NCBI RefSeq assembly: GCF_030272615.1
Contig: NC_081405.1
Coordinates: 311,813,235 to 311,877,234, forward strand
DNA length: 64,000 bases
Direction of reading: 5' to 3'
From: Cryptomeria japonica
Lineage: Eukaryota > Streptophyta > Pinopsida > Cupressales > Cupressaceae
Within the stretch, counting starts at the first letter, position 1. The number at the start of each line of letters is the position of its first letter. Below the pieces are notes generated by a model, which had not been told where the DNA came from, did not search any database, and was given only the letters and a program-made list of their open reading frames with translations. This document shows, piece after piece, positions 60,460 through 64,000 of the stretch. A program made the position numbers and the translations under genes.

Positions 60460-61281
60460 CCCTAGAAAGGAAACACATTATTAAAAGAATCAAAATAGAA
60501 AACCAAGTTCATATTGTCAGTTGGTTTTAAACTAAGAGGAATCTTGTTGAGCATTTTGATGAATCTGTTATTGAAGAAAGCAACATCCTTGTTCCTGATT
60601 TTTTTCTGATACTAGTTAACTAATGCAAACAAAATTTAGGGTCTGAATGATCACTATACCGATCTCTAAACATCCTTTTGATGTATTGAAATGATCTGAT
60701 AGACAAATCAGGCAATCATTTGTACCACTCCCTAACATCATTAGTCAAATATTATATAAACATTTTCATGAAAACATCTTCACCTTCAACCTGAAAGTTG
60801 TCCATTATGTTTTGGAATTTTCTGAGATGATCTTCCCCTGATATTGCATTATTCCCTGTGAACTTAGGGCTTGCATCCTTAATTCATTTCTTACTGGATT
60901 GGGGAAGCCTATTATCCCAGCAAAATCAATCTGTCTATATCTATCAAGTTGCATCTATCTCCAAGAAAATTGATTGTGCATTTGTTGTTGATGTGTGTTT
61001 ACTCAATTGGGAACTTGATGTTGTTGTTGTTGTTGTATGGGTATCTGATGTTGTAGCTAATATTGTCCTGCCATCTACTGCTGAAATTGCAGGAATTGCA
61101 AATATTGTTGATAAGCATTCTTTCATCCCATTTGGCTATTGTTCTGATACATTGGTGGAGGAGGATATTGTGGGACAAAAGGTAACTGTGGAGGTGGTGG
61201 GCCAAAAATTTGGTCTGAGGTGTTGTGTTGACCGTGTGCACCATAATGATGCTGCTGAGCTCCATAGTGTTGACTATTACA
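60460..61281 (-). pseudogene. Gypsy-type gag relic cut by copia insertion
   Basis: Minus-strand reading from 61281 starts in a Gln/Pro/Tyr-rich N-terminal region (YGAQQHHYGAHGQ, then PPPPQLPFVPQYPPPP). It continues through the gag core (PKFTGNNAISGEDHLRKFQN, then VEGEDVFMKMFI, YLTNDVREWYK and FQYIKRMFRDRYSDHSDPKF) and, after a frameshift, VAFFNNRFIKMLNKIP and LVFYFDSFNN near 60500. Several stops interrupt it. Its 5' end is replaced by the copia LTR at 61282. Confidence 0.75.
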
Positions 61282-62300
61282 TGTTGGTATTTTGGATTTT
61301 GTCATTGATGTCAACACTTGTCAACACTTATCAACACTTGGAGATCTTTGGTTATGTTCACACACATCTTCAGTGACTTATGCATAGTCACCGGTATCTG
61401 GTTTATCGACACTTGGAATGACTTGGAGATTACTTGGTTATGTCAAAGACATTGTTTGGACACTTGATTTTGGTGATTTGTTGATTCGTCTAATCAGGTT
61501 TGCATATTTGTTGTTACTGGCAAATAGGTCCAGGATATGCATCAGCATGCATATCTATTCCAGATCAGGACGATGCATCATGAAGATAATTTATTATTAT
61601 TGTAAATGCATTGAGATGACATGATGCATCACATATTGATTCATTTGTAATTGATTTTATTTTAATATCTTTTAGTGAGCCGACCTACTCATTTGGTCTT
61701 AGGTTTTTGTATAAATGTAAGATCTCATTTGTGAGATTGTAATAAGGATAGTGGAAGAGGAATATAATAAGGTATATATGAATATAAGCAGAGCTATACA
61801 TGCAAACATCATTCAAGATTGAAGGAAGGTTTGAAGAAGGCAAATCAAAGCTTAGCTAGTACTAAATCTAGCATATGAAGATGCTATTTTGAGCAGTACA
61901 TTATCATTAGATTTAACCATCCAATTGTACTCAGTGTGACTCCCATTTTGTGATTGAGTAGTAAGCTCTAGGCAGTTGGCCTTTCTGCATGTGCAGACTC
62001 CATATTGTACACACATACTATCTATAGTAGTATCATCTGATTCTGGGTAGGGTTTCCCACCATGGTTTTTCCCCTTACAGGGTTTCCATGCATAAATATC
62101 TGTGTTATGTGTTGTGGATGTTATTGCCTTTCTATTTCATGCATTAAACTTTACAGGTACTACAATTAATTGATAAAACTGTCTACCAGCATAAAGTTTT
62201 GTTTACCGGTATTAAGCATTAAGTTTGGTTAAGTTAGTTTTGGTTTGTATTTATTGGACAACTTATTCACCCCCCTCTCAGTTGTCTCCAGGACATAACA
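61282..62300 (+). repeat. 5' LTR of right copia element (1019 bp)
   Basis: Begins TGTTGGTATTTTGG and ends CATAACA directly before the PBS. TATA region TTTTTGTATAAATG at 61707-61720. Homologous to the LTR at 917-1975 in reverse orientation. It is inserted in the gag relic to its left. Short ORFs inside it are not genes. Confidence 0.88.
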
Positions 62301-62302
62301 AT

Positions 62303-62314
62303 TGGTATCAGAGC
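62303..62314 (+). promoter_or_regulatory. Primer binding site of right copia element
   Basis: TGGTATCAGAGC, an exact complement of the initiator-Met tRNA 3' end, two bases after the LTR. Confidence 0.92.
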
Positions 62315-62357
62315 CTAGTCCTCTTTTTGTAGAATTTTAATAGCTTGAGGAGATCCA

Positions 62358-64000
62358 ATGTCTTCCAACTATTTGAGGAAGGATAGTCTGAAACTTGATG
62401 GAGCTAACTATGGCATATGGAATATCAGGATGGAAACACATTTGAACTGCATTGGGAAGGACATATGGGATGTTACAAAGATTTTCTATGTTGGTCCTAC
62501 TCAAAGTCAACCAAATCCACCAACCTTGGCTAAAGATGAGGAAAATGATTGGAAAGCAAGGGAAGCACTTTTGAGCGTATTGTTTGATCAACAAATCATG
62601 GGATTATCAGACAGATCTACTGCTAAAGCTATTTGGAACAAGTTGGAAACATTAAATGAAGGTGATACCATAGTCAAAATTTCGAAGCTGGAATGCTTAT
62701 GGGTCAAGTATGAAAATCTAAAAATGGAAGAAGATGAAATGATTTCTACTTTTATGGAAAGAGTAAATGAAATTGTTTTGGGTATACAATGTTGTGGAGG
62801 AACCTTAAGTGAAGATGAAATTGTTTCTAAATTTTTAAGAGCATTTCCACCGGCATATAAAATGAAAGTAACTACTATAAATTAATTGAGAACAATGTCT
62901 GCTACATCAGTATCTAGAGACACTTTGGTTGGAAAACTTTCAACTTTTGAACTTGAGGAATTTGGTCCTGTTGCTACTATTAAGACGGATTTAGCTTTCA
63001 AGGCATCATAATCATCATCTGAGAAATCTAATTGGAAAGCCTTTTATACAAGAGAACTTGAAGAAATCTGAAAAGAGAATGAAGAACTGGAAGATCTTGA
63101 AGCATTATTTGCAAGGAAAATGCCTAAAGGTCCAATTGGAAGTAAGTATTAAGGTAAAGCACCATTTAAATGTTTTAACTACAATAAAATTGGTCATATG
63201 GCATCTAGGTGTCCTGATAGACATGCAATATTGAAAGAAGATGCTAAAAGGACATATAAGCCTAACCCTGAATACGAGAGATACAAATTTAAGAAGAATA
63301 GAGAGAAATCTTGTTATTATGCTAATGAAGGAGTTACTGATGATTCTGATGAGGAACTGACAGACAATGGATGGGTTTTTATTGCTATAATAGAAGATCA
63401 ACTAACACCTACTGTTCAACCGGTAGAGCAGGCCCTGCTAGATAAAATTGAAGATAAGGATGAATGGATCATTGATTCTGGATGTTCACATCATATGATA
63501 GGTGACAAAAGTAAATTCTTAACCTTTTAGGAATACATTGGAGGTCTAGTGAGATTTGGGGATGATAAAGATTATTTGATCAAAGGAAAAGGCACTATAT
63601 CTTTTGATGGTAAGCATAATACTGATAATGTTTACTATGTTGAAGGTTTGAAGCACAATCTTTTGAGTGTTGGTCAATTAGTTGAAAAAGGTTTTCAGTT
63701 ACAATTCAAGAATGGTAAATGTAAAATCATGAACAAAATTGGCTTAGAAATTGCAATCAGTAATCAAACTAGAGGTAATATCTTTCATTTGAATAACAGT
63801 GAGAAAGCATGCTTAATTGCACATATTGATGAAAGTTGGTTATGGCAAAAGAGACTTTGTCATGTAAATTTTGATTGCATTGTGAAAATCAATACAACTA
63901 AGGTAGTAAGAGATTTACCTAATATAGTTAAGCCTGACAATCCGGTATGTAAGGAATGTCAATTTGAAAAGCAAGTTAGAGCATCTTTTAAGAGTATACC
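62358..64000 (+). pseudogene. Ty1/copia gag-pol (partial), stops but no frameshift
   Basis: Gag starts at ATG 62358 (RKDSLKLDGANYGIWNIRME) and is homologous to the ORF at 1-859. One frame continues to the window end, broken by stops at 62883, 63009, 63069, 63150 and 63528. Domains: UBN2-like gag, zinc knuckle CFNYNKIGHMASRC (second Cys changed to Tyr, near 63183), protease IIDSGCSHHMIGDKSK (63469-63516), GAG-pre-integrase WLWQKRLCHVNFD (63838-63876) and the start of integrase (CKECQFEKQVR). Decay by substitution only suggests a younger insertion than the central copia element. RT and 3' LTR lie beyond the window. Confidence 0.9.

Noticed and set aside
1-64000. CRISPR arrays, bacterial operons, ribosome binding sites, rRNA genes
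   Set aside because: No regular short repeats with unique spacers and no rRNA-like sequence; introns, LTR elements and a plant gene family indicate nuclear plant DNA.

Overview
The window looks like intergenic DNA from a large, AT-rich, retrotransposon-packed plant genome. A gymnosperm, probably a conifer, is my best guess. That rests on the mixture of decayed Ty1/copia and Ty3/gypsy elements, long AT-rich LTRs, an L1-type LINE, plant-mobile-domain (PMD) ORFs and several repeat-borne coding families that I associate from memory with conifers. I cannot name the species. Only one nuclear gene looks intact: a three-exon CASP-like (Casparian strip membrane domain) protein gene at 26944-29180 (+), with a TATA-like box, a short upstream ORF and a recent tandem duplication in intron 2. 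Two other host-gene relics are a SWEET sugar-transporter fragment (45515-47671) and an AP2/ERF fragment (48722-49291).

Left part (1-12240): the window opens inside a minus-strand copia element (open gag ORF 1-859, PBS 903-914, LTR 917-1975). A plus-strand LTR-like block starts at 2543. A minus-strand gypsy-type 3' LTR (4258-5294) with its polypurine tract follows; its internal region was hit by a 779-bp solo LTR (5982-6760) flanked by GCTAG target duplications. Farther right lies a 2.9-kb decayed minus-strand ORF of unknown function (7886-10824) and a field of diverged tandem repeats (about 11150-11920).

Middle (12240-26150): a G-quadruplex-prone island, a PMD pseudogene (13030-15140, +), an opposite-strand gypsy gag remnant (16702-17350) with an LTR ending at 19029, a long decayed DDE-transposase-like gene (19490-22761, -), an unidentified plus-strand coding relic (22910-23997), a copia LTR fragment (about 24850-25975) and a (TA)21 microsatellite.

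Centre-right (29180-42056): a copia element (31746-42056) landed in another relic of unknown function (30890-31745). It keeps LTR1, PBS, decayed gag-pol, PPT and LTR2. LTR2 is split by a truncated gypsy-type element (37855-41358) carrying a PMD ORF antisense to its own 3' LTR.

Right (42056-64000): a long silent stretch, the SWEET and ERF relics, then a near full-length minus-strand L1-type LINE (50293-58236) bounded by an 18-bp target duplication, with an additional ORF after its RNase H domain. Last come a minus-strand gypsy gag relic interrupted at 61281/61282 by a plus-strand copia element (LTR 61282-62300, PBS, decayed gag-pol) that leaves the window. It is a relative of the element at the left edge, in opposite orientation.

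Most inactivating stops fall where family pattern predicts Gln or Arg (CAG to TAG, CGA to TGA). That is what decay of methylated cytosines would produce.
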